41,455 bases of DNA from Oscillospiraceae bacterium (GTDB taxonomy: Bacteria; Bacillota; Clostridia; Oscillospirales; Oscillospiraceae): positions 1 through 41,455 of the forward strand of contig JAFSJE010000084.1 in the NCBI GenBank assembly GCA_017439425.1, given 5' to 3'. The notes under the pieces are model-generated. The model was not told where the DNA came from. It did no database searches and saw only the letters and a program-made list of their open reading frames with translations. The position numbers were made by a program, and so were the translations under genes. This document shows positions 14,065-22,417 of the stretch, piece by piece (position 1 is the first letter of the stretch; each line of letters begins with the position of its first letter).

Positions 14065-14814
14065 ATGGCGGTGAATACCATAAAAGTAAGGGTTCTCGAT
14101 ATAGATTTTGATAACGTAACTATGGACGAGGCTCTCGATATCGGCGAAAAGCTCATGGACGAGCCCGGCTTCAAGTATGTTGTAACGCCGAATCCCGAGA
14201 TCTGCTACCTCGCGCGCAAGGACGAGGGCGTTCGCAAGGCAGTACAGGGCGCTTCGCTCACGATTCCGGACGGGATCGGTGTTATCTACGGGGCGAAAAT
14301 CCTCGGCACTCCGCTCAAGGGCAAGGTGCCGGGCGCCGATTTTGCAGAAAAGCTGATGGCGCGGATGGCAAATAGCGGCAAAACCGCATATTTCCTCGGC
14401 GCGAAGCCGGGAGTTGCCGAAAAAGCGGCCGAGAAGCTCGCCGAGAAGTGTCCCGGGCTCACTGTTGTCGGCTGTCACGACGGTTATTTCAAGTACGACG
14501 GCGAGGTCATCGCCGATATAAATGAAAAAGCTCCCGATCTTCTGCTCGTATGCCTCGGCGCGCCGAAGCAGGAGAAGTGGATGAGCGAGCACTCAGGCGT
14601 TTTGAACGCCCGCCTTGCGATAGGTCTCGGCGGGAGTCTTGACGTCTATGCCGGCACAGTGGAGCGCGCGCCGGAGGTATGGCAGAAGCTGAATCTTGAG
14701 TGGCTCTACCGCGTGGGTCCCGACCCGAAGCGCTGGGGACGTGCTCTCAGACTTCCGGCGTTTATTTTTCAGGTGATTGGAGAGAAGCTAAGTGGGAAAG
14801 CTCATAGTAATTGA
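14065..14814 (+). CDS. WecG/TagA/CpsF family glycosyltransferase (GT26)
   Basis: 249 aa. Transfers a sugar, often N-acetylmannosamine, to an undecaprenyl-linked acceptor in wall polymer synthesis. Family motifs: VVTPNPEICYLARKDE, LTIPDGIGVIYGAK with the candidate catalytic Asp69, YFLGAKPGVAEKAAEKL, PDLLLVCLGAPKQEKWM and GLGGSLDVYAG. C-terminal motif RAPEVWQKLNLEWLYR is typical of the membrane-associating tail. No Shine-Dalgarno sequence is seen and the leader is very short. First gene of a run with tmk, a DJ-1 protein and mltG; overlaps tmk by 23 nt. Confidence 0.92.
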   Translation: MAVNTIKVRVLDIDFDNVTMDEALDIGEKLMDEPGFKYVVTPNPEICYLARKDEGVRKAVQGASLTIPDGIGVIYGAKILGTPLKGKVPGADFAEKLMARMANSGKTAYFLGAKPGVAEKAAEKLAEKCPGLTVVGCHDGYFKYDGEVIADINEKAPDLLLVCLGAPKQEKWMSEHSGVLNARLAIGLGGSLDVYAGTVERAPEVWQKLNLEWLYRVGPDPKRWGRALRLPAFIFQVIGEKLSGKAHSN

Positions 14815-15454
14815 GGGCACTGACGGCTCCGGAAAGGCCACGCAGACAGCGCTTCTGGCCGAAGCGCTTGAAAAGGCGGGCTATGATGTCAAGCGCCTTG
14901 AATTTCCGCGCTATGAGTCCGACTCCTCGGCGCTTGTGAGAATGTACCTGCGCGGCGACTTCGGCTCTAAGCCGGAGGACGTCAACGCCTACGCCGCGGG
15001 AAGCTTTTTCGCCGTCGACAGATACGCGAGCTTCAAGGACGACTGGGGCGGCTTCTACGAGCGCGGCGGGCTTGTAATTACAGACCGATATACCACCTCG
15101 AACGCGGTGCATCAGGCGCCGAAGCTGCCCGACGAAGAGCGCGGCGAGTACCTTAAATGGCTCTTCGGCTACGAATACGGTCTTTTGGGACTTCCGAAGC
15201 CGGACTTAGTCATTTATCTCGACCTGCCGACCGCCGTTACAGAAGCGCTGATGGCTTCGCGGCGTGAAAAAACCGGCGCGCACGGCGATATCCACGAAAA
15301 TGACGAGGGCTACCTCGCGCACTGCCGCGAGTGCGCGCTCGGGATCGCCAAAAGTGAGGGCTGGCGCGTTATAAACTGCGCCGAGGGCGGCTCGCTTCGT
15401 TCAATAGAGAGTATTCACTCCGAAATAATGGGCATAATCAAGGAGGCAGTGTAA
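14792..15454 (+). CDS. tmk: Thymidylate kinase-like protein
   Basis: 220 aa. Phosphorylates dTMP to dTDP with ATP. GTG start at 14792, inside the previous gene, 9 nt after GGAGAG. The P-loop is GTDGSGKATQT (9-19), followed by the substrate motif DRYTTSNAVHQAP, where DR(Y/W) is the family hallmark, and the lid-like segment SRREKTGAHGDIHENDEGYL. The sequence departs from canonical Tmk in several places but matches the dTMP kinase-like group common in Clostridia. Confidence 0.88.
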   Translation: MGKLIVIEGTDGSGKATQTALLAEALEKAGYDVKRLEFPRYESDSSALVRMYLRGDFGSKPEDVNAYAAGSFFAVDRYASFKDDWGGFYERGGLVITDRYTTSNAVHQAPKLPDEERGEYLKWLFGYEYGLLGLPKPDLVIYLDLPTAVTEALMASRREKTGAHGDIHENDEGYLAHCRECALGIAKSEGWRVINCAEGGSLRSIESIHSEIMGIIKEAV

Positions 15455-15455
15455 T

Positions 15456-16010
15456 ATGGTATATATAATTCTTGCCGAGGGCTTTGAGGAAATCGAGGCT
15501 CTCTCCCCCGCCGACATACTGCGCCGCGGCGGAGTTGAGGTCAAGCTCGCCTCAGTTCAGGACAAGGTAGTTACCGGAAGCCACGGCATAAAGGTCGAGG
15601 CCGACTGCTTGATAAGCGATATCGTTCCCGAGGAGAGCGAATTTATCGTGATTCCCGGCGGCCTCAGGGGCGTTACGAATCTTCTCGCCTCCGGCAAGGT
15701 CGAAGAGCTTCTGAGAAATGCTTATGCCGCCGGAAAGCCCGTCGGAGCTATCTGCGCTGGGCCGAGAGTTCTCGCAAAGGCGGGCATTCTTGACTCTAAA
15801 CGCGCGACCTGCTACCCCGGAGTTGAGGCACAGGTCACTGAGGTATGCAGCGCAGTCATGACGCAGGAGGCGCCTGTTATCGTCGACGGGCGCGTAATAA
15901 CCTCCCGCGCCGCCGGCACAGCCTGCGACTTCGGTCTCGCAATTCTCGCATATCTTCGCGGTGCTGACGCAGCCGAAAAGGTCAGAGCTGCGATCTGGTA
16001 CAACACCTGA
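15456..16010 (+). CDS. DJ-1/PfpI family protein
   Basis: 184 aa, ATG one base after the tmk stop, with AAGGAGG upstream. Nucleophile-elbow motif GAICAGPRVLAKAG places the conserved Cys at 100; the acidic partner lies in LAEGFEEIEA (9-16). C-terminal YPGVE and TSRAAGTACDFGLAIL fit the DJ-1/YajL subgroup. Members act as glyoxalase/deglycase-like enzymes, chaperones or redox sensors; which one applies here is not determined. Confidence 0.92.
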   Translation: MVYIILAEGFEEIEALSPADILRRGGVEVKLASVQDKVVTGSHGIKVEADCLISDIVPEESEFIVIPGGLRGVTNLLASGKVEELLRNAYAAGKPVGAICAGPRVLAKAGILDSKRATCYPGVEAQVTEVCSAVMTQEAPVIVDGRVITSRAAGTACDFGLAILAYLRGADAAEKVRAAIWYNT

Positions 16011-16021
16011 CTGGAGGAACA

Positions 16022-17728
16022 ATGGATAAAAAGGAAAACAACGAGGAGCTTGAGCTTACACCGCAGACAAGCTTCAAAATAGAGTTTCTCTCAAAGGACG
16101 GCGACGTCATCTCCTCCGAGGAGGAAACAGACCTCAAGCCCTTTGTGAATGTGGACTCTTCCCTGAAGCCGGAGGAGAAGAAGCCGAAGGCGGCGAATCC
16201 ATACGCTCCTCCGAAGCCTGCAAGGGCTCCCGAGGAGAAAAAGCCTGAGCCGCCGAAGCCTCAGCCGAAGGTCGAAAAGAGCTTTCAGTGGCCGGAAGTT
16301 TCCCCGCTGAAGCCTGAGCCGGAGAAGTTCACTCCGCGCCCCTCGGTTTACGCTCAGCGAGCTGCTGAGGGCAAAAAGCTTACCCAGCGCACAGACTCCG
16401 AGAAGAAGGAGCGCGTGGTCATTCCGGGAACGGATATCGAGCTCTCTCCGAACGAAAAGCTTCGCGAGCGTCCGCGCACCGCAAAAAAGACCTCCGCAGC
16501 GCCAGTTGAAGACGAGGTGCCGCCCGTAGATCCGAAGGCCGAGAAGGATTTTGAGGTCGATTTTGACTACGATGAGGAATACGACGGCGTTGACGAGAAG
16601 ATTCTCAAGCGCGGCAGCGGCAGGCGCACGGGTCTTGTTTCCGGTATTCTGTATTTTATCTTTGTGCTGTGCATTTCAGTCGTGCTCGCTTCGTTCGGCT
16701 GGCTGTGGGCGCAGGACGTTCTCGGTCTCGGAGGTGACGGCAGCGAGGTCGCGGTGACTGTTCCCGCCTCCGCTGTTTCCACAATCGAGCGCACTGAGAA
16801 GGACGAGAACGGCAAGGAGATAACAAAGAGCGTAACCATCGCCGATATTGACGCCGTCGCGGATATGCTCTATGACGAGGGCCTTATTAAGTACAAGTGG
16901 CTCTTCAAGCTCTTCTGCTCCTTCTCAAACGGCGCGGAAAAAATACGCGCAGGCTCGTACATTCTCAAAACAGATTATGACTACCGCGCGCTCATCTACG
17001 GCATGAACCTCAAAAACGGTAAGCGCGTTGAGGTCGACGTTACGATTCCGGAGGGCTTCACAGTCCGTCAGATAGTCGAGCTGCTCGACGAGAAGGGCGT
17101 ATGCGACGCTTCTGATATGTGGAACAGCCTCAGAAACGATGAATTTAGCTACGAGTTTGTAACCGCTGAGATTCCGAGAGCCGACAATGCCCTCGAGGGC
17201 TATCTCTTCCCCGACACCTACACCTTCTATATGGGCGATACGGCTTCGAGAGTCATCGGAAAGCTCCTCTCAAACTTCTCGAAAAAGTGGACTGACGAAT
17301 ATTCAGAGCGCGCCAAGGAGCTCGGCTACACCCAGCGCGAGATCATCACCATCGCCTCGCTCATCGAAAAGGAGGCGGGCGCTGACGCAGAGCGCGCAAC
17401 CATTGCATCCGTAATATATAACCGTCTGCGCGACGGTGGAAACGGCACGAACTACTACCTGCAGATCGACGCCTCGCTCTATTACGCAGCTGCGGAGGCT
17501 GGCGTTGCGATGAGCATCGACATTGACTCGCCCTACAACACCTACCGCAATCAGGGGCTCATGCCGGGCCCGATCGCAAACCCGGGTCTTGCGAGCATCA
17601 AAGCGGCGCTGAATCCCGAGAGCACGAAGTATTACTACTACGCGCTCGGCAAGGATCACGTTCACCACTTCTTCACGACGCTCGAGGAGCACACCGCGTT
17701 TGTCCATTCGGACAACTACGGAGGATAG
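16022..17728 (+). CDS. mltG: Endolytic murein transglycosylase MltG
   Basis: 568 aa. Cleaves nascent glycan strands and so sets their length during wall synthesis. A 200-residue charged, Pro/Lys/Glu-rich cytoplasmic N-terminus, one membrane helix (about 204-230), a LysM-like region, then the YceG catalytic domain: LEGYLFPDTYTF (391-402), IASLIEKEAG with catalytic Glu449, LQIDASLYYA, and SPYNTYRNQGLMPGPIANPGLASIKAAL. All conserved elements are present. The cytoplasmic part is much longer than in E. coli MltG and is probably disordered. Last gene of the TagA/tmk/DJ-1 run, with its own GGAGG. Confidence 0.95.
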   Translation: MDKKENNEELELTPQTSFKIEFLSKDGDVISSEEETDLKPFVNVDSSLKPEEKKPKAANPYAPPKPARAPEEKKPEPPKPQPKVEKSFQWPEVSPLKPEPEKFTPRPSVYAQRAAEGKKLTQRTDSEKKERVVIPGTDIELSPNEKLRERPRTAKKTSAAPVEDEVPPVDPKAEKDFEVDFDYDEEYDGVDEKILKRGSGRRTGLVSGILYFIFVLCISVVLASFGWLWAQDVLGLGGDGSEVAVTVPASAVSTIERTEKDENGKEITKSVTIADIDAVADMLYDEGLIKYKWLFKLFCSFSNGAEKIRAGSYILKTDYDYRALIYGMNLKNGKRVEVDVTIPEGFTVRQIVELLDEKGVCDASDMWNSLRNDEFSYEFVTAEIPRADNALEGYLFPDTYTFYMGDTASRVIGKLLSNFSKKWTDEYSERAKELGYTQREIITIASLIEKEAGADAERATIASVIYNRLRDGGNGTNYYLQIDASLYYAAAEAGVAMSIDIDSPYNTYRNQGLMPGPIANPGLASIKAALNPESTKYYYYALGKDHVHHFFTTLEEHTAFVHSDNYGG

Positions 17729-17745
17729 GCGAATAGTATGAAAGC

Positions 17746-17784
17746 ACGACCCCGTCCTATTTGAAAAGGACGGGGTCGTCTATT
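17746..17784. terminator. Bidirectional terminator between mltG and punA
   Basis: Perfect 13-bp stem ACGACCCCGTCCT / AGGACGGGGTCGT with an 8-nt loop, followed by CTATTATT on the plus strand. It sits between two converging genes. Confidence 0.8.
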
Positions 17785-18607
17785 ATTCAACTATGCCCAT
17801 TATGAGCCGCGCGAAATCGCCGGCAACTCTGTCCGCGGTCTCCTTGACCTCCTCGTGCGTGAGCTTGTGGGCGTCGATACCCGCCGCCATGTTCGTCACA
17901 CAGTTGACAGCGCAGACTCTCAATCCCATGTGGTGCGCGGCGATTGCCTCGACGGCGGTGCTCATGCCTACGGTGTCGGCGCCGAGAGCGCGGTACATTC
18001 TTATCTCAGCCGGAGTTTCAAACTGCGGCCCGGTGCATTGGACGAACACGCCCTCATGGACGGGAATATGCTCATTTTCACCGATCTTGAGCGCCTTTTC
18101 GCGCATTTCCGGATCGTAGAGCGCCGTCATATCGGTAAAACGCAGGCCGAGCTCGTCGATATTCTGCCCAATGAGCGGACTTGGAACAAAGCTCGAAATA
18201 TGGTCGCGCAGAACTACAAACTGACCCGGTCTGAACTCGGGATTGAGCGACCCTACCGCGTTTGTGAGGACTATTCTCTTTGCGCCGAGAAGCCCAACGA
18301 GCCGCGTCGGAAGTACCACATCGTGGATATCGTAGCCCTCGTAATAGTGAACTCTGCCCTGCATCGCAGCGACCGGCGTTTTTCCGAGATAGCCGAAGAT
18401 GAACTTACCCGCGTGGCCGGATACAGTGGAAACCGGGAAATCGGGCAGCTCCGAGTAGCTTATCTCGCACTCCACGCGCATATTTTTTACAAAGTCGCCA
18501 AGCCCGCTTCCGAGCGTGACGGCGCACTCAGGCGTGAACGAGGTGCGTTTTTTTATCGTTTCGGCATAATCCTTAAGGCGTATGTAATAACCGTTTGCAT
18601 CGAACAT
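17783..18607 (-). CDS. punA: Purine nucleoside phosphorylase (trimeric type)
   Basis: 274 aa. Splits purine nucleosides with phosphate to free base and ribose-1-phosphate in purine salvage. Motifs of the trimeric PNP/MTAP family: VTLGSGLGDF (phosphate loop), VSGHAGKFIFG, MQGRVHYYEGYD, LTNAVGSLNPEFRPGQFVVLRDHI, QCTGPQFETPAEIRMYRALGADTVGMSTAVEAIAA, and VTNMAAG near the end. Length is normal. ATG at 18607 after GGGGG. Its own promoter is visible and it shares a terminator with mltG. Confidence 0.95.
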   Translation of the reverse strand: MFDANGYYIRLKDYAETIKKRTSFTPECAVTLGSGLGDFVKNMRVECEISYSELPDFPVSTVSGHAGKFIFGYLGKTPVAAMQGRVHYYEGYDIHDVVLPTRLVGLLGAKRIVLTNAVGSLNPEFRPGQFVVLRDHISSFVPSPLIGQNIDELGLRFTDMTALYDPEMREKALKIGENEHIPVHEGVFVQCTGPQFETPAEIRMYRALGADTVGMSTAVEAIAAHHMGLRVCAVNCVTNMAAGIDAHKLTHEEVKETADRVAGDFARLIMGIVE

Positions 18608-18628
18608 CTTGATTACCCCCTTTCTGTG

Positions 18629-18657
18629 ATTGTAACACAGCCGTAAAAATATGTAAA
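18629..18657 (-). promoter_or_regulatory. Promoter of punA
   Basis: On the minus strand, TTTACA (18657-18652), 17 nt, TACAAT (18634-18629). Confidence 0.6.
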
Positions 18658-18676
18658 GCGGGAGATTTACCCCCGC

Positions 18677-18928
18677 TCAGTTCATACCGCCGGCGTACTT
18701 CTGCTTTACGCCGTTTATTTTATCCTGCGAGACCTGTTCTGTCGGATACCAGCCCTTATCGCTCATGGCGGTGTATATCTCATCGCCGAGAGCGAGAGTT
18801 TCGTTCAGCGCGCGCTGAAATGCGGTGCGAACGTCCGGAGTGGCGGACTCCACGGTGCCGTGGAGATAGAGATCGCAGCCGGATTTTGCGGTAGTCAGAA
18901 GATTTTCCATAATGCACTTATCGTCCAT
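18677..18928 (-). CDS. CotF-type spore coat protein
   Basis: 83 aa. Matches the coat F domain family: ENLLTTAKSGCDLYLHGTVESATPDVRTAFQRALNETLALGDEIYTAMSDKGWYPTEQV is a helical ferritin-like pair, with the ending GWYP typical of CotF proteins. Such proteins are found in spore coats of Bacilli and Clostridia. It lies 13 nt downstream of a smaller helical partner gene. No terminator is evident before punA. Confidence 0.88.
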   Translation of the reverse strand: MDDKCIMENLLTTAKSGCDLYLHGTVESATPDVRTAFQRALNETLALGDEIYTAMSDKGWYPTEQVSQDKINGVKQKYAGGMN

Positions 18929-18941
18929 TTAACTTTCCTCC

Positions 18942-19115
18942 TCAGACAAGGCGCATAAAGCCTTCAAAAATTTCCTTCACCTTGCACTCAATCTCGCCGG
19001 CCTTCTCCTTAAGAGTGTTGTCGGAAAGCTGAGTTGCGGCGGTGTTTGCGAGAGTCTGAAGAAACTGCGCATGTCCAAGCGCGTCTTCAACATAGAGAAG
19101 CTCTTTTTCGCTCAT
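18942..19115 (-). CDS. Small helical spore coat-associated protein
   Basis: 57 aa. The start is the ATG at 19115 after GAGGAGGT; the open frame upstream covers a terminator. It reads as two amphipathic helices (LLYVEDALGHAQFLQTLANTAATQL and LKEKAGEIECKVKEIFEGFMRL). Small proteins of this shape often precede CotF genes in Clostridia, so it is probably a coat partner; there is no catalytic motif. Confidence 0.65.
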   Translation of the reverse strand: MSEKELLYVEDALGHAQFLQTLANTAATQLSDNTLKEKAGEIECKVKEIFEGFMRLV

Positions 19116-19130
19116 TATCACTACCTCCTC

Positions 19131-19166
19131 AATAATAAAAGCCTCGATGCTATTGTGCATCGGGGC
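19131..19166 (-). terminator. Terminator of ribF
   Basis: Stem 19141-19150 (GCCTCGATGC) with 19157-19166 (GCATCGGGGC, one G-T pair), 6-nt loop. On the minus strand it is followed by TTTTATTATT. It ends the rbfA-nrnA-truB-ribF run. Confidence 0.8.
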
Positions 19167-19173
19167 TTAGATA

Positions 19174-20031
19174 TTATGTATTGAAAAAAGTGGAATCCTT
19201 GGCGATCTGGCGCTTAAGCTCCTCTATCGACGTAAATTTTCGCTCGGGTCTGATGTAGACAAGGTAGTCTAACCTTATTCGCTCGCCGTAGAGGTCGCCC
19301 TTGAAGCCGAGAAGATTTGTTTCAATGCTCACAACTCCGTCATCCTTGACCGTCGGACTGACTCCGACGTTGGTGATACCGCGATATACACCGTCCGGCG
19401 TTGTGACCTCCGTGCCGTAGACGCCGAATTTCGGTGCGACAACGCCCTGCGGAAGCATGAGGTTTACAGTCGGGAAGCCGAGCGTACGCCCGACGCGCAG
19501 TCCGTGCTGAACAACGCCGGAAAAGTAGTGCGCGTGGCCGAGATACTCGTTAGCCTGGCGGAGCTTTCCGTCCGCGAGAAGGGCGCGGATCATAGTGCTC
19601 GAGACCGTGTCGCCGTTCAGGCTGACCTTCTCGACCTTGTCAAAGCCCACGCCGCGCTCCTCACAGTACTTGCGGAGCATGGCGGTATTGCCCTCACCCA
19701 TGTAGCCGAAGCGGAAATCGTAGCCCGCGACAAGGTGGCAGGCGCCGAACTCATCGACGAGCATAGCGGCGAAATCGCGCCACGGCATCATTCGGGTCTT
19801 TTCGTCGAAGCAGATGGTTATAACGTCGTCGATGCCGAAAATGCGCTTTATGCCCTCGATCTTGTCGGCATTGGTATTTATTTCAAGAACGTTTTTTGCG
19901 GGAGGTCTGTCGAAGGTCAGCACGCAGGGCGTTGCGCCCTTCTCGCGCGCGATGCGAACTGTGCGCGATATGAGCGCGGCGTGACCTCGGTGCAGACCGT
20001 CGAAAAAGCCGAGAGCTATAACTCGTTTCAT
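19174..20031 (-). CDS. ribF: Bifunctional riboflavin kinase/FAD synthetase
   Basis: 285 aa. Converts riboflavin to FMN and FMN to FAD. ATG at 20031 follows GAGGT inside the truB end, 1 nt after the truB stop. The N-terminal FAD synthetase domain has GFFDGLHRGH (8-17) and VAGYDFRFGYMGEGN, then VSSTMIRALL. The C-terminal flavokinase domain has GRTLGFPTVNL, GVYRGITNVGVSPTV and SIETNLLGFKGDLYGERIRLDYLVYIRPERKF. Both domains are complete. It is the usual neighbour of truB. Confidence 0.96.
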   Translation of the reverse strand: MKRVIALGFFDGLHRGHAALISRTVRIAREKGATPCVLTFDRPPAKNVLEINTNADKIEGIKRIFGIDDVITICFDEKTRMMPWRDFAAMLVDEFGACHLVAGYDFRFGYMGEGNTAMLRKYCEERGVGFDKVEKVSLNGDTVSSTMIRALLADGKLRQANEYLGHAHYFSGVVQHGLRVGRTLGFPTVNLMLPQGVVAPKFGVYGTEVTTPDGVYRGITNVGVSPTVKDDGVVSIETNLLGFKGDLYGERIRLDYLVYIRPERKFTSIEELKRQIAKDSTFFNT

Positions 20032-20032
20032 C

Positions 20033-20875
20033 CTATACCTCAAAAAAGCTTTTTATCGTTGTTACTATGCCTTTCTCGGCGCTTCCAAGCAGCAGAAAAT
20101 CGCCGTTCTCGCCGTAAACGCGGCACTTACCGTCCGGTATCTCAGCCTCAAACGGGTTGCCGTTCAGCGCGCGCTTTAATGCCTTGCCTGAAATTGACAG
20201 AGATGGGTAATTCTTGAAAATGCTGTCTGTCGGGAGTATGTACCTCGCCGGGTCAGAGAGTATCTCGTCCAGCGGATGCGCCTCAGAGATGTCAAAATCG
20301 CCCGCCGCGAGCCTTCTGAGGCTCGACATCGCCGCGCCGCAGCCGAGAAAAGCGCCGATATCGTTCACAAGCGTGCGGATATATGTTCCCTTTGAGCAGG
20401 TCACGTCAAGGCTCAGATCATCGCCTACGGAAATATCGTAAATCGTGATTTTCCGCGCCGGGCGTTCGACCTCCACGCCCTTTCGCGCGAGCTCATAGAG
20501 CTTTTTGCCGCCGATTTTGATTGCGGAATACATCGGAGGTATCTGCTCAATCTCACCGATAAAGTTCGGAATAACGCGCAGAATATCGTTTTTTGATACA
20601 TTTGCGCTTGTTTTTGTAAGTATATTGCCGGTTGTGTCCTGCGTGTCCGTCGTAATGCCGAACTCCACTCCGGCGCGATATTTCTTGACGGCGTTCTCGC
20701 TGAACTCCGCCGCCCTCGTCGCCCTGCCGACAAAAACCGGAAGCACTCCGGTCGCCATTGGGTCGAGGGTGCCGCCGTGGCCTATCCTGCGCGTGGAGCA
20801 CGCGCCGCGCAGCTTTGCACAGACGTCCTGACTCGTCCAATCGGACGGCTTGTCTGCGATAAGAATGCCGTTCAT
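20033..20875 (-). CDS. truB: tRNA pseudouridine-55 synthase
   Basis: 280 aa. Makes pseudouridine 55 in the T arm of tRNAs. ATG at 20875 overlaps the nrnA stop (ATGA). Motif GHGGTLDPMATGVLP contains the catalytic Asp38; KPSDWTSQDV, QIPPMYSAIKIGGKKLYELAR and CSKGTYIRTLVNDIG complete the family signature. The C-terminal PUA-like part (about 220-280) is short. Position in the rbfA-truB-ribF order is standard. Confidence 0.96.
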   Translation of the reverse strand: MNGILIADKPSDWTSQDVCAKLRGACSTRRIGHGGTLDPMATGVLPVFVGRATRAAEFSENAVKKYRAGVEFGITTDTQDTTGNILTKTSANVSKNDILRVIPNFIGEIEQIPPMYSAIKIGGKKLYELARKGVEVERPARKITIYDISVGDDLSLDVTCSKGTYIRTLVNDIGAFLGCGAAMSSLRRLAAGDFDISEAHPLDEILSDPARYILPTDSIFKNYPSLSISGKALKRALNGNPFEAEIPDGKCRVYGENGDFLLLGSAEKGIVTTIKSFFEV

Positions 20876-21819
20876 TCCGGCCACAGCTCGTTCACTACCC
20901 TTTCGATCGCTTCGGCAAGCTCGTACGGCGGCATGTCGGAGCTGCAGCCGGATGCCATTCTGTGACCGCCGCCGCCGAAGCGAGCGCAGATCTCTGATGC
21001 GTCAACGCTGCCGTCGGTACGCACGGAGGCGTGGCTTTTTCCGTCCTTCTGCTCGCGGACAGTTACGGCGACGCGGTTTCCGCGCACCTTGCCGGCGAGA
21101 TTCGCGAGATCGTCGCAATCGTCCTCGGTAACGCCGCTCTCCTTCATCATTTTGCGGGTGATAACGGCGATGTTCAGAGCGTTATTGCGGGTAGAGCGCA
21201 TATTTTCGTAGACCTTTCCCTCAAGCCTCAGCCTTGCGAAGCTGAACGAGCGGAAAAGCTCCTTATTGAGCGGCATCGTGTCAGCGCCGCAGTCGATGAG
21301 CTTCGCCGCCGCGATGTGCGTATCGGACTTTGTATTGCCATACTGGAAGCAGCCGCAGTCGGTGGAGAGGGCGACGTAGATCAGGTTTGCCTCGTCTTTT
21401 GTCAGCGCGCCGCAGAGAAGCTCAATGACGTCCATCACTATCTCACCGCAGCTCGCCTTATCCCCGTCGAGAAGAAGTCCGTTTTCGGTAAAATCGGGAT
21501 TTTTCGGGTGGTGATCGATGGCTATACTGACGCTTCCCTCAAAGCCCACCGGAAAGAGCTTCGCCTCTGCGATATCTGTGCTTATATGGATCGCATCGGC
21601 GCGATCCGGCTCGATATACGGCGCGGCGAACGCCTTGTAGCGCTCTGTGATCTCGGGATTCGGAAAGAGCGAGGCTCTTTTCCCCATTCTCCTCAGCGCA
21701 GAGCACAGTGCTGAGGCGGAGCCGATGGTGTCGCCGTCCGGCCTCGCGTGGGTCAGTATCACATAGTCGTCGTGCGAGCGCAGGTACTCGGCGCACTCAG
21801 TTCTCGTCAGCTTCTTCAT
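20872..21819 (-). CDS. nrnA: DHH-family bifunctional oligoribonuclease/PAP phosphatase
   Basis: 315 aa. Degrades short RNA oligomers and 3'-phosphoadenosine 5'-phosphate. ATG at 21819 follows AAGGAGG within the end of rbfA. DHH domain: HARPDGDTIGS (24-34), DHH at 102-104, and STDCGCFQYGNT. DHHA1 domain ends with FGGGGHRMASG. This gene commonly sits between rbfA and truB in Firmicutes. Confidence 0.94.
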   Translation of the reverse strand: MKKLTRTECAEYLRSHDDYVILTHARPDGDTIGSASALCSALRRMGKRASLFPNPEITERYKAFAAPYIEPDRADAIHISTDIAEAKLFPVGFEGSVSIAIDHHPKNPDFTENGLLLDGDKASCGEIVMDVIELLCGALTKDEANLIYVALSTDCGCFQYGNTKSDTHIAAAKLIDCGADTMPLNKELFRSFSFARLRLEGKVYENMRSTRNNALNIAVITRKMMKESGVTEDDCDDLANLAGKVRGNRVAVTVREQKDGKSHASVRTDGSVDASEICARFGGGGHRMASGCSSDMPPYELAEAIERVVNELWPE

Positions 21820-22171
21820 CTTCGTCCTCCTTGATATCAAGGGAATTGATGATGGAATTGATATGCGCGCCGTACTCGATGGATTTATCGAGAATAAAAG
21901 TCAGCTCCGGAGTATTGCGGAGGTTAAGGCGAATTGAAAGCTCGCGTCTGAGCCAGCCGGAGGCGCTTTTCAGACCCTTCATGAAGTCCTTTTCACTCTG
22001 AAGCCCCATGCAGCTCAGATATACCTTGCAGTATTTGAGATCTCCGGTGGTCTCAGTGCGCACAACGCTGAGAAGTCCCTGCTGAACTCTCGGATCCTTG
22101 ACCTCGGTGATGAGCTTTGAGAGGCACAGACGGATATCCTCGTTAACTCTGTTTATTCTGTTTGATGGCAT
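21797..22171 (-). CDS. rbfA: Ribosome-binding factor A
   Basis: 124 aa. Helps 30S subunit maturation. KH-like fold with MPSNRINRVNEDIRLCLSKLI, EVKDPRV, YCKVYLSCMG, LRRELSIRLNLRNTPELTFILDKSIEYG and an acidic tail (KEDEDEEADEN). ATG at 22171 after GAGGTAA. It normally follows infB directly; here repeat copy B and two terminator hairpins lie between. Confidence 0.96.
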   Translation of the reverse strand: MPSNRINRVNEDIRLCLSKLITEVKDPRVQQGLLSVVRTETTGDLKYCKVYLSCMGLQSEKDFMKGLKSASGWLRRELSIRLNLRNTPELTFILDKSIEYGAHINSIINSLDIKEDEDEEADEN

Positions 22172-22206
22172 AGTTGTTACCTCGATTGTAGAAAAAGTAG
22201 AAAAAT

Positions 22207-22228
22207 GGGAGGGGATGATTCCCCTCCC
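22207..22228 (-). terminator. Distal terminator hairpin, copy B
   Basis: GGGAGGGGA / TCCCCTCCC, 9-bp stem, loop TGAT. On the minus strand it is followed by ATTTTTCTACTTTTT. This is a complete terminator for transcription coming from infB. Confidence 0.8.
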
Positions 22229-22230
22229 TC

Positions 22231-22390
22231 AGACTGTAGACAAAAAGGAAAAGCGTTGGATAAAGGAGGCGGGGATCTGTGAAGGGGTCGGCCAAGAGAC
22301 CCCTTCACGTCGCATAATCCGCCCGCAGGCGTCATATTTTGCGCTCTCAACGCGCAAAATATGTTCGATGCGGAGACTTTGTCGACGCAT
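22231..22390 (+). mobile_element. Terminator-flanked repeat element, copy B
   Basis: 160 bp, very similar to copy A. In stem 1 the innermost pair is changed on both sides (GGGGTC/GACCCC in place of GGGGCC/GGCCCC), keeping the pairing. A TAA interrupts the frame that is open in copy A, so the element is not protein-coding. It lies between infB and rbfA. Confidence 0.75.
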
Positions 22391-22391
22391 T

Positions 22392-22411
22392 GAGGGGATA
22401 ATTCCCCTCCC
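22392..22411 (-). repeat. Gene-proximal terminator hairpin, copy B
   Basis: GAGGGGA / TCCCCTC with loop TAAT, 7 nt past the infB stop. It is nearly the same as 22207-22228 but, on the minus strand, is followed by AATGCG rather than a T-run. Confidence 0.75.
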
Positions 22412-22417
22412 TATGGG

